Shown one piece after another: positions 10,440-22,735 of a stretch of DNA of 64,000 nucleotides. Source of the DNA: Liquidambar formosana. Taxonomy: Eukaryota > Streptophyta > Magnoliopsida > Saxifragales > Altingiaceae. The stretch covers positions 1-64,000 of the forward strand of contig JBBPBK010000059.1 of NCBI GenBank assembly GCA_039720395.1. Direction: 5' to 3'. Every line of letters starts with the position of its first letter. The stretch's first letter is position 1. The notes under the pieces are model-generated. The model searched no databases and was not told the DNA's origin. It saw nothing but the letters and a program-made list of their open reading frames with translations. Both the position numbers and the translations under genes were made by a program.

Positions 10440-11932
10440 GTAAGATCAATTTATACATGGTATAAGACTTTTTAATTTTTACTCTTACACCCAAGGGTGG
10501 CTCAATAAAAGTTGAGGCAAAAGGCGAAATTTCTAATTGAGGCCTTTTTATATTTAATACGTTGACATACTTAATATTAATTAACTTTTAATATAATTAA
10601 CAAATTTGTTTAAAATTCATTATTTTGCTTTTTGAGATGCAAATTTATTAATTAAATTTTTATATTCAATTATGTTGGCTTAAATGGTTTCAATCCCATA
10701 ATTTTGATGATAACAATACACAAGAACGTCTTAAGTATTAATGAGCTTTACAGTTGAACTTAAGACAAGATTGCTTAGCCTCAATATGCAAGTAAAGGAC
10801 TAATGAGTCATCAAAAGCATAGAGCATACATAGACATCGAAAAAAACCAATTCTTCACTACGAAAGGAGATCAAGTGAAGACATAAAGATCTATGTGTGA
10901 AAATATTAGGAATTTATGTAAGATTGATCCCAATTGATGCTCACTTCTCTTTTAAGGGCTTTATATTCATGCATTAATCATTTTACATATTAAATGAACC
11001 TTGTTGATCATGTTTAGAGTCTTTAGACTCATTGAATTGATCTCCAAAAGATGTTGGCCTCAATATATAAAATTCAGTGCTCTTTGTGTAGAATTTTAAG
11101 ACATCTTAATTAAGTTTAAGACATCTGCTTTGGGTTTAAAACATCTGATTTGTGAGTACCTAATTTAGACCCTCTTAGGTATTTTAAGACGTCTAGTTTT
11201 GTGTTTAAGACGTCTAAAACATTTTTAAGACGTCTGAAATAGCCTTATACCACGTGAACAATAATTCTTAAAGACCTGCCTCAGACTCTTGTTTTATCTC
11301 TCCTCTGATTTTTAAGGTGCCTGAATAAGACATCTTAAATCAGAATCAGATGGTTGAAAACATTTTCAGATGTCTGAATCTTTTGGGTTGACACAAAGCA
11401 ACTAGTTTTTAATGGTATTTTAAGCATTAAATGCCCACTAAACTCTGATTCTTGACATTTATTAACCCCAAATGGTCATATTGGATCGAAAAGGCTATAA
11501 GAGCAAAGGTTAAACTTATTTATGAGCATTAACTGAATATACAATAAAATCATTTATTACAAACCCTAATTCTCTTGTGAGCATTCATTGAGATTCAATC
11601 ATTAGTTGAGTGTGTTTTCAATTGTTGTATATTTACTCTTTTGGCAGAGCTTCTTTAACACAAAAACAAACTCAAATCATCTTGTATTGAAGGGTTGAGA
11701 GAACCCTTAATTGGTAGCACTTGAAGAGTGCTTGTGTGCAAGTGCAAGTGTTCATAAAGAACACTTGTGGTTGTAAAGGTTTGATCTCCATCCGCAATGA
11801 AATTGGTATAGTGGATTGAGGAATGCTCAAGCGAACTCCTAAGGCGAGGACTTAGGCAGAGATGCCGAACCTCGTTACTATCGTTTGCAATCTCTTTCTC
11901 TTAATCTTTTTATTGATTATTTTATTGCTTAT

Positions 11933-12312
11933 TGTAGACACCCTATTTTGTACCAGTTGTTATCTTAAGTCCCGAAGCTCCAATGATGAGTTTAGTGAGA
12001 TTATTCATGAATTATCCTTAAAAGATTAGTGCAAATCACAGCATGGGATTATTAGTTTAAAATAAAAGAAAATTATTTCATTAAATTAGTTATTTTTCTC
12101 GTGCCACTTGCATGTGTACGTATGTGATAAGTGTGTGTACACACATACGATACATGCGTATGTATGTTAGCGATCACTCTCCTAATTTTTAGAAAAGGTC
12201 ATTTCCCTTTCCTATTTAAATTAGAAGACTTTTCTAATTATTGGTAATATCTTTTAATTATTCTTCAAGTAAACCTAGTTTATAAAAGAAAGGAAAAACC
12301 TTAATTTATATA

Positions 12313-12343
<31 letters not shown>

Positions 12344-15211
12344 TCTTTTAATGCCTTAGAAAAGAAAGGGGGGAATAGGGTTTTTAGGGAGTGAAATTTG
12401 CATTATTCAACAGCAGTTTTTCTAAAAACTAGCAAGCGTATTTTAATCATAACTTTTGAATCTGAACTCAGAATTAGATGAAATTGGTATTTTTAGAAAG
12501 ATAATTTAATTTTCTACAACTTCGTATTTCGCGAGTTTTATCCAATTCTAACGTTTTTATACCCAAAAACTCAATTAAAGTTTTTGATGTCGCAAAGTGA
12601 CGAAAATCACTTTTCTTTTCTTTTATTCTCTTTTGTTTTTTATTTCTTTTCAAAGTTGAGTAACTTTTGATCTATTTGTTGTGATAACACTTTGATGAAC
12701 ATAAGGATTTGTGTTAACTTGATTTAATTCAAAGACCTGAGGGGCCAACAACAATTACAAAGTCAATAAATTTGGTTTTATTTAGTTTTTTTTTTATTAT
12801 AGTTATTCTTTTATTACTTTTATTTTATTTTATTTTTGTCTAAAGCATGATGTAGACATCCCATTTTGTCCCTACATTTTGGTGGTGAATTCTCGTTGAT
12901 GAGGTCTGTGATATTTATTGTCAACTTAGGTCTATTTTTTGTGAGCAACGTAAGCAAGTGGGGTTTGTCGGTTTATAAAAGAGAATTATGAAAAAGTTTT
13001 TTTAAAAAGGTAGAGTCCACTTTGTTTTTGTAAAAAATGAAGAATTACGGATGGAATCCCCACTTTTTGTATAATAAAAAAAAAAAAAAAAAAAAAGAAA
13101 GTGGGATGGTAGGTAAGGGAAGGAAACAAAGAAGAGGACAGCTGACCTCTTATCACAGCCGAAAGGTTGGTTTCTTGTGGGGCAGATGATCTTCTGGCAG
13201 GCACTACGCCTCGTTTGTAATGAAGAGAGGAGTGAGAAGTGAGGTCAGGGGTGACGATTTTAGACTGAGAATTTTCTCTATAAATAGAGAGAGCTTTGAG
13301 GAGCTCATGAGAAGAGGATTCCGAGATTAAGGAGAGGGAGAAAATAACAGAGGTTTGACTGGTGACAAAAGGAAAAAGCTTGCTGAGCTCAAAGGAATGG
13401 ACACTGCCAAGTTGATAGTGGACCTGAGGGACAGTTTGAACACCAATTTGCTCTATTAGTAAGAGGTATAAGCATATTTTTTTTATATATAGTAGAATTG
13501 CATAGCTTGTTTAGATAATAATTTTACTACATATAAAATCTGTTTGGACCAACCCTTTTATAAGGAAGTCGGTTTAATCATGGAGAATGTAAACTGGTAT
13601 GTACGTGTGATCATTTTGTTCTCCGGATTTTTGTTATTTTATTAGTTTAACCGTTACTCTTCATAAACCTGACTTATTATTTTCATTATTATTTTTTTTA
13701 ATGTAATCATTACTTTTTTTTTCTTTTCATCATTACGTTCATTATATCTTCCTATTCTATATTCTGATTTGAGAATGTACGCACATTGGTTTTAATTTGT
13801 GTTTGGTTATTTTGTCATCATTACTTTTTTCTTTTATCAACACTTTCATCATTACCTTATTTATATCTTACTATTCTATATTCTAATTTAGGAATGTACA
13901 CATGATATTGTCGGTTTCAATTTGTGTTTGGTTATTTCGTCATCATTACTTCTTTCCTTTTATCAATACTTTCATCATTACCTTTTGTTTTCATCATTAT
14001 TACTCTCATTACTTTTTATTTTACCATTCATCTGATTATTAACCATAAATATGTGTACATCATTGTTTGTTTTAATTCATATTTGTTTATTTCGTGATTT
14101 CTATGTTTCATGATTACTTTCATCATTACCTTTTGTTTTCTTCATCATTACTTTCATTACAACATCTTACCACTCATTTGATTATTAACCATAAATATGT
14201 GTACGTCATTGTTTGTTTTAGTTTATATTTATTTATTCCATGATTCCATAAGCTTCTTGTTTATCTTATATATGTCTTATTTATGTATTTTCTCATTATT
14301 TTGTACTATGAACATATCATTCGTGTGTGTTTTTAGTTAGTGCATAATATAAGGTGATCTAAATTAAATCAAAATATTAAACATGGTCAATGAATACAAA
14401 ATGAGGGCCGGTTTATTACCGGGGATTGTTGGGTGCTTAACACCTTCCCAATATGTACCTTAGTTCCGAACCTTTCTTTGGTCAATAAAATTGGTCCTGG
14501 GTTCTTCTAGGTGGTGACTCTTATTCATATGCTAATTCATTGGGATTAGCATCACCATCAGAAGTAAAGAGCAGGTAAAATGCAGGTAAAAGAAAAGCTA
14601 GCATGTGGTGAAAACTGGTGCACTCACACATGATTTAGGTTTAGTTTTTGTATTTATATTTGTATATTTTATTTATTAAAAATGCATGATATAGTTCAAT
14701 AATGGAGTTTTGCGATTTTGTGTGAAATGCCTATTAGGTGCATATGCACCTATCAGTGATGCGTATGCACCTTCTTTCTGGCAAACAAATTGTTTGTTTG
14801 TTATTTTATTTAGTTTTATTCATAATTGATTAGTATCTGGTTGATCTATTGTACATTCTGATCTCTGCTTTCTGATATATTTTTTTATTCTCTTTTCTTT
14901 ATTTATTCATTATTTTGGTCATTGTGTGTGTTATTATTATTACATGATTTAAGGTGAAATTTAGTTGAATACTTAATTAACTAAAGCCAATAATTATGTG
15001 TGGGGGCCGATTTCGACCGAGTATTGCTGAGTGCTTTACACCTTCCCAACGATGTACCCCAACTTCGAACCCTCTCTGGTTATGATGAATTAGACCCTAT
15101 TAGGGTTTAAGTTAGTTCCCAAGTCAAATAGGGTGGCGACTCCTTTCCGCGCTAGCCCTCTTGGCTTGAGGCGTACTCCTGAGCCGTGTGGTTTAAGACG
15201 TAGTGCTCACA
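11933..15211 (+). mobile_element. Tat/Ogre-type Gypsy solo LTR (outer)
   Basis: It starts TGTAGACACCCTATTTTG and ends gtagtgctcaca. The target duplication CTTAT lies at 11928-11932 and 15212-15216. The 3' part has the taccttcccaacgatgtacc and gggtggcgactcc motifs common in Tat-lineage LTRs. It sits inside the Copia LTR and contains another LTR of its own type. Net length without the inner LTR is about 1.5 kb. Confidence 0.8.
12851..14628 (+). mobile_element. Tat/Ogre-type Gypsy solo LTR (inner)
   Basis: It starts TGTAGACATCCCATTTTG and ends gtgcactcaca. The target duplication CATGA lies at 12846-12850 and 14629-14633. A TATA-like ctataaatagagag lies at about 13279. It shares the caccttcccaat/gatgtacc and ggtggtgactc blocks with the outer LTR, so both are members of related families. 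The interior has several catcattac-rich near repeats (13660-14230). Length is 1778 bp. Confidence 0.82.
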
Positions 15212-15975
15212 CTTATTCTTAAATTTATTCTTATTCGCAATAAACTTATTTTAAGATTGCATTTGATTCTATACTTAGCCAAAAACTCTATTCACCCCCC
15301 ACTAGGGTTGTTCACTTGTGACAACAAATTAGTTTTACTAATAAATCGTTTTCAATAGATAATATATCTAATTCACTTAATCTTTATTGTGACATAGTTA
15401 TTCATGGATAAATTTTTATCAATTTATTATAAACCTGTACATTTTTCATTCATAATTACGTTAACATCTACTGGTATAAAATAGCTAAACATGGATCACA
15501 ATCTTTGTTTCAGATTTTTTATTTTTATTTTTTTATAGATAATAATAATATGAAGAGTATTTTACTCAAATTGTAAAGCCTTTCATAACTTTGAGGCCCT
15601 AGGCAACCACCTAGGTTGTCTTGTGTATCAATCGACCCTATTTATACTTGTTCAGATCCCTTTGTAAAAATCATATCTCGTCAAATCCACTGTTGGGTTA
15701 GACATGTACATCATACACGTCAAATATCAAGTTAGTCAAAGATTTTGAATTATATCATTCATAAAGTGCTCGAAATTATGGTATTATTTATGGAAAAATG
15801 TGACTTTACATATAAAGTGCTTCCCAATATCTAATTAACTTGATATTTGATATGCATAACAATCATGTGGGGAATATTTAATCAAACAGTAGATTTGGTA
15901 AAATATGATTTTTACAATAGGGCATTAATAGTTGTAAGTGTAAAAAGTCTTATACCAAGTGTAATGTGATTTGCC

Positions 15976-16815
15976 TTAAAATAGAAAGCATAAAGAACAA
16001 AAAAACAAATATTATTTATAACCAAAGATAGATTGGGGAGCCTTTTGGGTGCATGTAAGATCTACCAAATATAGCTTCTAAATGGGTCTAAATAGGTCAT
16101 GTGCTGTGGTTTTATGTGTTGTGATCAATTATATACTGTGGATTGTTAGCAAAGATGATGGCTGAGCAAGTTACCATAATCCTTTGAGGTCTTTAGAGAA
16201 GATCTAATCATGGATGACCATGGATGGGTTGATGTAAAAGCGTGGGTTTGCTGAAATTGAGTGAAGAGATAAAACAAGAGTAGAAATCTAATATATCTAG
16301 TGCAATCTAATCAAATTTTTTCTAATTTACACTACTATATAAATAGAATTCTATTTGCGGTTGGATTGCACCTAAATTTATTAAAAAACCCTTACAACTT
16401 CATAAGACTAACATATACTTCGGTAATTTCAATTACTTGAAAGCAATTATCTATCCCAAGAAATTTCTCCCTCTCTTCATCATTCTCTTTCCCACATCCG
16501 TCTTTCGCTCTAACTCTACTTATCTCTCACGTCTGTCTTCCAAATAGAAAAAAAAAAACTCCCTCTCTCCCCCATGTTTATCTAAAAAAAATAACTATCT
16601 TTCTGAAAGTTATTTGCATATCTAGATATTGAAAATCATCGAGTATTGGAGATAGAGATAACTGTAACTTGACTTAGTGTGTTCTTCCTTTTTTCTTTTT
16701 CCTTTTTTGTTTTGTTTTTTATTATACATATTACTAAAATTACTGTGTTGAGCTCACCTGATTGCTAGTGTGTGTATATATATATATAAATAACATTTGA
16801 GGCAATCACATGAGG
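15976..16815. other. Intergenic sequence, nothing recognised
   Basis: AT-rich sequence with no coding or repeat boundary that could be supported. Confidence 0.5.
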
Positions 16816-16817
16816 AT

Positions 16818-17195
16818 TAAATGGGTGTTTGGCGCACTATTAGGGAGGCCTCAAAATGCATTTTGAAGGATAAAAGTCATTTTTATTATTTTACAAGTGT
16901 TTGGTAAGCCATTCAAACTGCCTTTTAGGAAGTCATTTACTTCAAAAGAGAGTTTAGCAAAAGCTATCGAAGATTGCTTCTCAAAATGACGTTTACAAAA
17001 AGGCAAAAGAGTATAAGCGATAAAATTAAAAAATCTTGATGTTTATCTATTTTTTACACAAAAGGACTTCTAAAAACGTATGTTCACCAAACATCCATTT
17101 TTTTCAAATGCCTTTTTAAAAATGACTTTTTGAAAACATGTTTCTCCAAAAGACTTTTTTATTTTGAAATGGTATGCCAAATGCACACTAATTAT
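16818..17195. mobile_element. MITE-like element with degenerate TIRs
   Basis: The left end is gggtgtttggcgcactattag. The right end read inward is ttagtgtgcatttggcatacc. The interior carries pairs of complementary aaaatgactttt/aaagtcattttt blocks. Sequences opening with tgtttggc are typical of plant MITEs. The target duplication was not resolved. A long (TA)n run follows at 17404-17455. Confidence 0.5.
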
Positions 17196-17400
17196 GCAAC
17201 CACATGTTGTTTTTCTTTATTTTGTAAATGATTTTTATTTTTCTTGTGGTTTTATCGAAACTATGCTATCTTATCTCATATATTACTCCGTAATAGTTAT
17301 CTTTAGTGGTTTTTTATTTTATTTTTTTCATGGTTTTATCTAAACCAGGTTACTTCTTAATAGTTATCTTATCTTTATTTTTTGGATAATTTTTTCTTAT

Positions 17401-17462
<62 letters not shown>

Positions 17463-17501
17463 ATTTAATTTTAAATTCAAGATAAAATTTAATAATCTAT
17501 A

Positions 17502-18465
17502 TCTATACTACCTATAAAAAGGTGAATCCTAGAAAAACTTTTGATTCTCTAAAATACCCTTATTTTAAAATGTAATAACATCAATATCCTTAAGTAATCC
17601 AAAAGACAAAAAGAAAAAAGATACATAATTAATTAAATCATGGAGAAACCTACTTTAATTAGAGTTTTACAATCCTATTCTACTAACCCATATGTTTCCT
17701 TCCCCATACCCTACTTTAATTAGAGTTCTACAATTTTATTCCATTAGCCCATACGTTTCATTCCTCATTAACTCATTCGTTTTTTGCAACAAAAAATAAT
17801 AAGAAAAACTCATACATCTCTCCCTCTTCGTCCCCCCATTATATATCCCTATGCCAACCCTTTTTATCCTTCTCCTCAATAGAGAAGTACATGTCTACTC
17901 AAAAACCTCAAATCTATTGAGTAAACGTATGCTACACCAAGACCAAAAAGGACTTGGAGAAGATGGTGCAAGAGATCGACAAGGACGGCGATAAGTTAAA
18001 TTGATTTGAATGCATTCACTCAACAGAACACCAATGGCTTCAATTCTCATGAAGTGATCGAGAATTTGAAGTGACGTGTTTGCGGTTACAAGTTTGATGG
18101 TAATGGGTCTACCTCGGCCGATGAGTTGCATAAGGTGTGGAACAATTTGGGCGACAAATGCTCGCTTGCTGAGTGTAAGAGATGTTTAATGGGGTTGATG
18201 ATGGGATTCCTCATGAAAAATTGTGTTTTCTTGCAGGTTTATCTGTTTTCTAATGAAATTGAATGGTTTTTATTTTCTTGTATTTTAATTCCACACTTTT
18301 TTATTTACGGTATTTACTTATTTTTTGTTACATTAATTGAAATCTAAAACTACTAAAAGATCATGAAAATAATTGAAAAAAAGAAATAAATTTCTTTTAA
18401 ATAGATGAGAATTATTTTATTGTTGGACAAAAAATCATGTGCAACGCACATGTACGATACCTAGT
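17502..18465 (+). mobile_element. Non-autonomous Helitron with captured gene fragment
   Basis: The 5' end TCTATACTACCTATAAAAAG is the common terminus of a plant Helitron family. The 3' end has the hairpin ATGTGC-AAC-GCACAT (438-452 of the 18-kb block) followed closely by CTAGT ending at 18465. The base before is A (17501) and after is T (18466), the expected A^T insertion with no target duplication. There is no Rep/helicase. It carries a calmodulin-like fragment at 17940-18235. Related ends occur at 35278 and 37049-37556. Confidence 0.88.
17940..18235 (+). pseudogene. Calmodulin-like (CML) EF-hand gene fragment inside Helitron
   Basis: Reading frames give KDLEKMVQEIDKDGDK, the start of an EF-hand loop, then after a stop and frame slip NTNGFNSHEVIENLK, then YKFDGNGSTSADELHKVW and NNLGDKCSLAECKR. 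These match two adjacent EF-hands of plant calmodulin-like proteins of the CML23-26 type. Stops (for example after ENLK) and frameshifts make it non-functional. The fragment ends at about 18235 with ttgcag/gttt. Confidence 0.8.
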
Positions 18466-19340
18466 TTATATAAATAACTTCATGGTGGTAAATTCTTTTC
18501 ACGATTTTTAATTATTCTTATGTGTTATAGTGTGCTTCTTTTTTCTTTTCTTTGTTTTTTTTTTCTTTTTGTAGAAAAATTTATATTTTTTCCCGTGTAT
18601 CATACATGTTCACTACTAGTAAAAAATTTATAAGTGAGAGAGGGAGTGTATAAATGTTAAAAGGATGCGTTTTGTTTAAAATATAATTTAAAAAGTAGGA
18701 TATGCTTCAAGTAAGTTAAACCATGTGTCTTGTATTCAAGGATATTTAATGTTATTTTTATGTGCCATTCTAATTGGGGATTACAGTGTAATTTCATAAA
18801 CAAAAGAAAATCTATCCACAATTGTCAAATATTAGAAAAGGTGCCAGTGTAATTTACCCTTGAATTTCGAAAGAATAGAGAAGAAAAATTAAATTTAAAT
18901 TCAAATGGTCATAAATTGGTAAAGTAAAAGACAAATAAGTAACAACATAAATATATTATATTCTTTATAAAATCAAAATCCCAATTTATAAAGAAAATAT
19001 AAGAAAATTTAAATTTTGATTTTAAACAATCATCAACGACCTTACATGGTCATCAATTAGCATAATAGAAAAAGAAAGAGGCATAATAGATAGAAGACAA
19101 AATAATTAAAATAAAAAAAAAATTGAAGTTTTAAAAATGGGTTGGTTGAAGTTTAAAAGTGGGTTGGGGCGATAGATCTCAAATATTTACATGATTTATT
19201 ATTATTTATTTATTTATTTATTTTTGATTTACAATTAAGGGTATTATAGATATTAGGAGGTTTAGGGTTTTGGTTCATTATTATTTAGCTGGATGTATAA
19301 TAATACAATACTCCCTAATATCCGGCATGAGTTTTGCAAG
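18466..19340. other. AT-rich intergenic sequence upstream of SINAT
   Basis: No gene was seen. The last part is the distal promoter region of the SINAT gene. Confidence 0.5.
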
Positions 19341-19343
19341 TGT

Positions 19344-19935
19344 GTATATATATATATATTCCCCAAAACCCTACGCAGCCACTGGAACCGTGACCTGACA
19401 CCATTGATGCTGTGTACAGTATTTTCCGGCCTACTCTCTCTCTCTCTCTCTCTATAGATTTTGTCTCTTTAACCAAACACTCTCCGTTTGGCGTTCCTCT
19501 CAGTTTTATCTGTCTATTTCTTCTTTTTTTCTTTTCTCTCTCTAATGTGTTTGGTTTTTAATTAATTTCTCGGGGTTTTGATTGGGTGGTGAGAAAATCT
19601 GGGATTTTTGAGAATTACGAGGTTGAGAGAGGAGGGACTGTGAGAGTGAGAAATAAGGGGCCCACGCATTTAACCTTTCCTTTTTGTATTTTCTCGAAAA
19701 TAAAAGCCTCTCTCTCTCTCCTCCGCTCCCCCTCTCTTTCTCTCTCTTAGCGGCTTTAATTTGAAATTCTTCTTCTGCCTGCTGAGACGCGCTGCGCTGC
19801 GTCTGTCGTTATTTATTACAGACACGGCCTCTGACTTCAAACCTTACCTTCCCTCCCCCCCCCCCCCCCCCCTCTCTCTCCCTAGGGTTTTCGTATTCTC
19901 CTCGCATGGGCTTTTGATTTATACATCGTTTCAAG
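19344..19935 (+). promoter_or_regulatory. SINAT promoter core and leader exon
   Basis: A TATA-like tatatatatata lies at 19346-19359. The leader exon (about 19375 onward) is rich in CT repeats ((CT)n at 19433-19455) and has a C18-like run near 19854-19871. It ends at 19935 with tttcaag/GTACGC. The next acceptor is tttgtcatag at 24689, giving a leader intron of about 4.75 kb. The start site is estimated from the TATA position. Confidence 0.55.
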
Positions 19936-21933
19936 GTACGCTCTGCTGTGCATTTTGTGTATAGTATAGGTTGAAAGTTGCGGCCCCCCCCCGCCCTCTT
20001 TTTTTTTTTTTGGTTGAAGTTTCTCTATAATATTCTAGATCTGCTGTGGATGTGCTGAATTACCATGTGGGAGTTATGTTTTCATTTCTCTTTTTTTTTT
20101 CTTGAATCTTTTGGGGACAGATGGTATCCTTTTTGTTGTGTTACTGCTTGATCAGTTGGTTTCTAAAAATTTTACTTCATTATTTATTTATTTATGGGTG
20201 AATACGAAGGCGCCCTTTTGCTGCACTCGTTTAGAACTGCTTGATCAGTGGGTTTCCATAAATTTTACTCTTTCCATACGAATGCCATTTGTGTGAGGTA
20301 TTTGGATGTTCTCAGAATCTCCAGTGCTATTAATGTGTTGGTCTGTTTAGTTGAAATCATCTGATGGCTTAATTCCGGCTTAGTTAAGTCGCTGTTATTA
20401 ATGTCAGGATCCTCTTTAAGTTGTGAACGCTAATGCTTTTTATTTTTCATTTTTTATTTTCGGGAGTAATTCTTGTCAGGTTGTATATGTCAAATGCACT
20501 TTGGAAATACTAGTACCTATGTCGTCTATGGTGTTCTATGAAATTGTTTTTTTTTTTTTTTTTTTTGCTTTGGAATTTTGTCTCATATGTTTGATGTTTC
20601 CTATCATTGTACGCTCAAGGGATTAGAAAGTCAGTTTCTTCAAGGGACAAGTGGAAGTGTGGGGCTCTATGAGTTTTTGATGTATGGAGAAGGTTGAGGG
20701 GTTTACTGAAGGTTGTATGCATTCCAAAATTTAAGCTTAAATAGAAATGTCTATTCCACTTGTTTTGTTGTATGAAGTTGTTTATGCATTTCTAGCTTGA
20801 GCTTATCAACAGAAAAGTAGGTTTAAGTTTGGTTATATATGCAATTGATATGCTTGAAAAGAGACAATAGATATTTACACATTGAGAATTAGTATGATGT
20901 TAGTTTATTTTCATCACCACAGTGCATTTGGAAGTAGATGGTTCAATGCTCCTGAGTCCCGAGGAAATGCAAATAAGTTGTTTAGTATTGTTTATTACCT
21001 TTTTCTCGTGTTGTTCCGTCTAGAAATCTTTGAGGATTGATTTGGAGGGGAAAACTGTTGGTAGCTGGGAGATTATCCCCAATGGATATGAAAGCAAGTT
21101 CACTGATTGTGGGATTTCTAGATTGGTGCTTTCCACTTGTGAGTTGTGAATGCTGGAGAGGATGAAGGAGATAACTTGGTTGATGAGGACATATGAGGTC
21201 ACAATATGCTAATATTTGCCAAACATCTCTTTATAGAGATGTGAGTTATTTCAACAATTGTATTCTTTCTATATTGGTGTTTTCATCGAGTGATCGAGAA
21301 GACAAAATGAAGATTATCACATCCATGAGGAGTAATGAGGTTACATTGTGCCAATAGTTTTTGTAAGTCTCTCTTTGTAGGGATGTAGGAACATTGTCAA
21401 TTTTGCGCTTATAGATATTTGTGCTTTTGGTTGGTGGACAAGGGGGATTATTGTCTTGGGTCTGCTTGACCATCTTGTGTGAAGAGTCCTTGCAGTTTAA
21501 GTGCTGCTTCTCATTTGGTACCTTGCCTTGAACAAGCCAATCAACCTCAGTCAGATTGCCTATTTGTCCATCTGTCTAGTGAAGAGAATGGAAGATATTC
21601 TCAGTAGGGAAAGCACCCAATACCTCGTTGAGGTTTTTTATTCACTTTTCCAAATGAAAGCATCAAACCCAGACTAATTAGAATCTGCAGCAGAAGATAA
21701 AGATATTCACTTGTGGGTGAGTTGCCTATGAGGACTGATGAAAGTATACCGTGCCAATTTTTGTCTAGATATTTGCTAGCTTAGATAAGGTTGCATTTGG
21801 ATGAGGCCGTTGGAATTTACTAGGGAATTTCATAATTATGCTTTTTAGAATTTTGTGAATTTTCTTGTTTGGCTAAATAGTTTTGCACATGAGGATTTAG
21901 CTAATGGTAGTGGTGGTGGGTGGGAGGTATAGT

Positions 21934-22735
21934 TATCAGAATTGGACTGGTTGGTTCGATCGGTGAATTGGACCCTTGTCTGGTTCCTTTCAATTGTTAG
22001 ATCAGTTTTGCATGTGACCCTGTTTAAACTAGTTTAGACTGTTTGAACTGAAGGATTTTTGCTCAAATTGGGTGCAAACTGGCATGGTTGAACTGGTTTA
22101 ACCACAGCCACTTCAAGTCAAACACAGTATTTATCAATAGTACTACAGTGTAGAATAAAAAATCAAAGGCTACCAGCACCATCACAAGGATTCGAACACT
22201 GAAATAACTAACAGCCAATTCAAGTGGTCCCTTGCCAATACTTCACGTGATTGCTTTGAGTTATAATTTCAAATATATATTATTTATGGGTATCCAAATA
22301 CATTCAGCTTATGTCAAAGTCAAATATAATTAAAATAATATACTCCCTCTTCCCACAAAGATAGGCCAAATTTGACAAAACACGCAGTTTAAGAAAAAGC
22401 CATCATTGCATTGACTTGTCATTTATTAACCTCCATCTTTCCAAAAATACCCTCTTCTATTTGGTATTGGGTTTTTTTTTTTTTTTTTTTTGGTAGAAAG
22501 TAATTATTGAAATAATAAAGGGTAGTATAGGAAAGTTCAAAAATTTTATGATTTGACTTTTCAAAGTGGACAAACATTTGGGGACAAAAAAGGTAACAAA
22601 AATGGCCTATCTTTGTGGGACGGAGGGAGTATAATTTAGTAATAAGCGGTTGAGCTAGTTGACCTGCGGTGAACCAGTGATTCAATGACCTGCTCCCTTG
22701 CCCGGGTCATTGTCCGGTCCAGGTCTAATAATTAT
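21934..22735. mobile_element. MULE-like TIR element with nested Stowaway MITE
   Basis: The left end agttatcagaattggactgg and the inward-read right end ataattattagacctggacc are imperfect inverted repeats. This gttatcagaaccgg-type terminus is frequent in plant Mutator-like MITEs. The middle is interrupted by the Stowaway element. The target duplication is not clear. Confidence 0.45.
22343..22629. mobile_element. Stowaway MITE, complete
   Basis: CTCCCTCTTCCCACAAAGAT at the left and CTCCCTCCGTCCCACAAAGA read inward from the right form TIRs of at least 25 bp. TA duplications lie at 22341-22342 and 22630-22631. Length is 287 bp. A T20 run lies inside. It is a member of the Tc1/mariner-derived MITEs and carries no coding sequence. 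Confidence 0.92.

Larger units (their letters stand above)
10673..15326 (+). mobile_element. SIRE-like Copia solo LTR, split by nested LTRs
   Basis: It starts TGTTGGCTTAAATGG, followed by attttgatgataacaa, a hallmark of SIRE/Maximus Copia LTRs. It ends ttcacttgtgacaACA. The target duplication AATTA is intact at 10668-10672 and 15327-15331. No gag-pol and no second LTR are present, so this is a solo LTR left by unequal recombination. Net length after removing the inner insertion is about 1.37 kb. Confidence 0.8.
10490..15640. mobile_element. hAT-like non-autonomous element, split by nested LTRs
   Basis: The left end has agggtggctcaataaaagttgaggc. The right end has tttgaggccctaggcaaccacctagg and closes with atcgaccct (inverse agggtcgat). 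These resemble the ends of plant hAT elements (cagggccggctca at one end, gaggccctaggc near the other). No exact 8-bp target duplication could be fixed and no transposase was seen, so the family is tentative. The element is interrupted by the solo LTR at 10673-15326. Confidence 0.4.
10440..15975. mobile_element. Foldback element, left arm split by later insertions
   Basis: The left segment (about 10440-10490) has tggtataagactttttaa. Its inverse tgtaaaaagtcttatacca lies at about 15937-15957. The arm continues on the far side of the insertions: 15650-15790 (ccctttgtaaaaatcatatc, gtcaaatatcaagtta) is the inverse of 15790-15930 (taacttgatatttgatatgc, atatgatttttacaataggg). If 10490-15640 is removed, a foldback of roughly 385 bp with long imperfect arms centred near 15790 is restored. 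Confidence 0.6.

Noticed and set aside
13660..14240. CRISPR-like spaced repeats of catcattac
   Set aside because: The repeats are irregular, short and T-rich, lie inside a plant LTR, and have no constant spacing.
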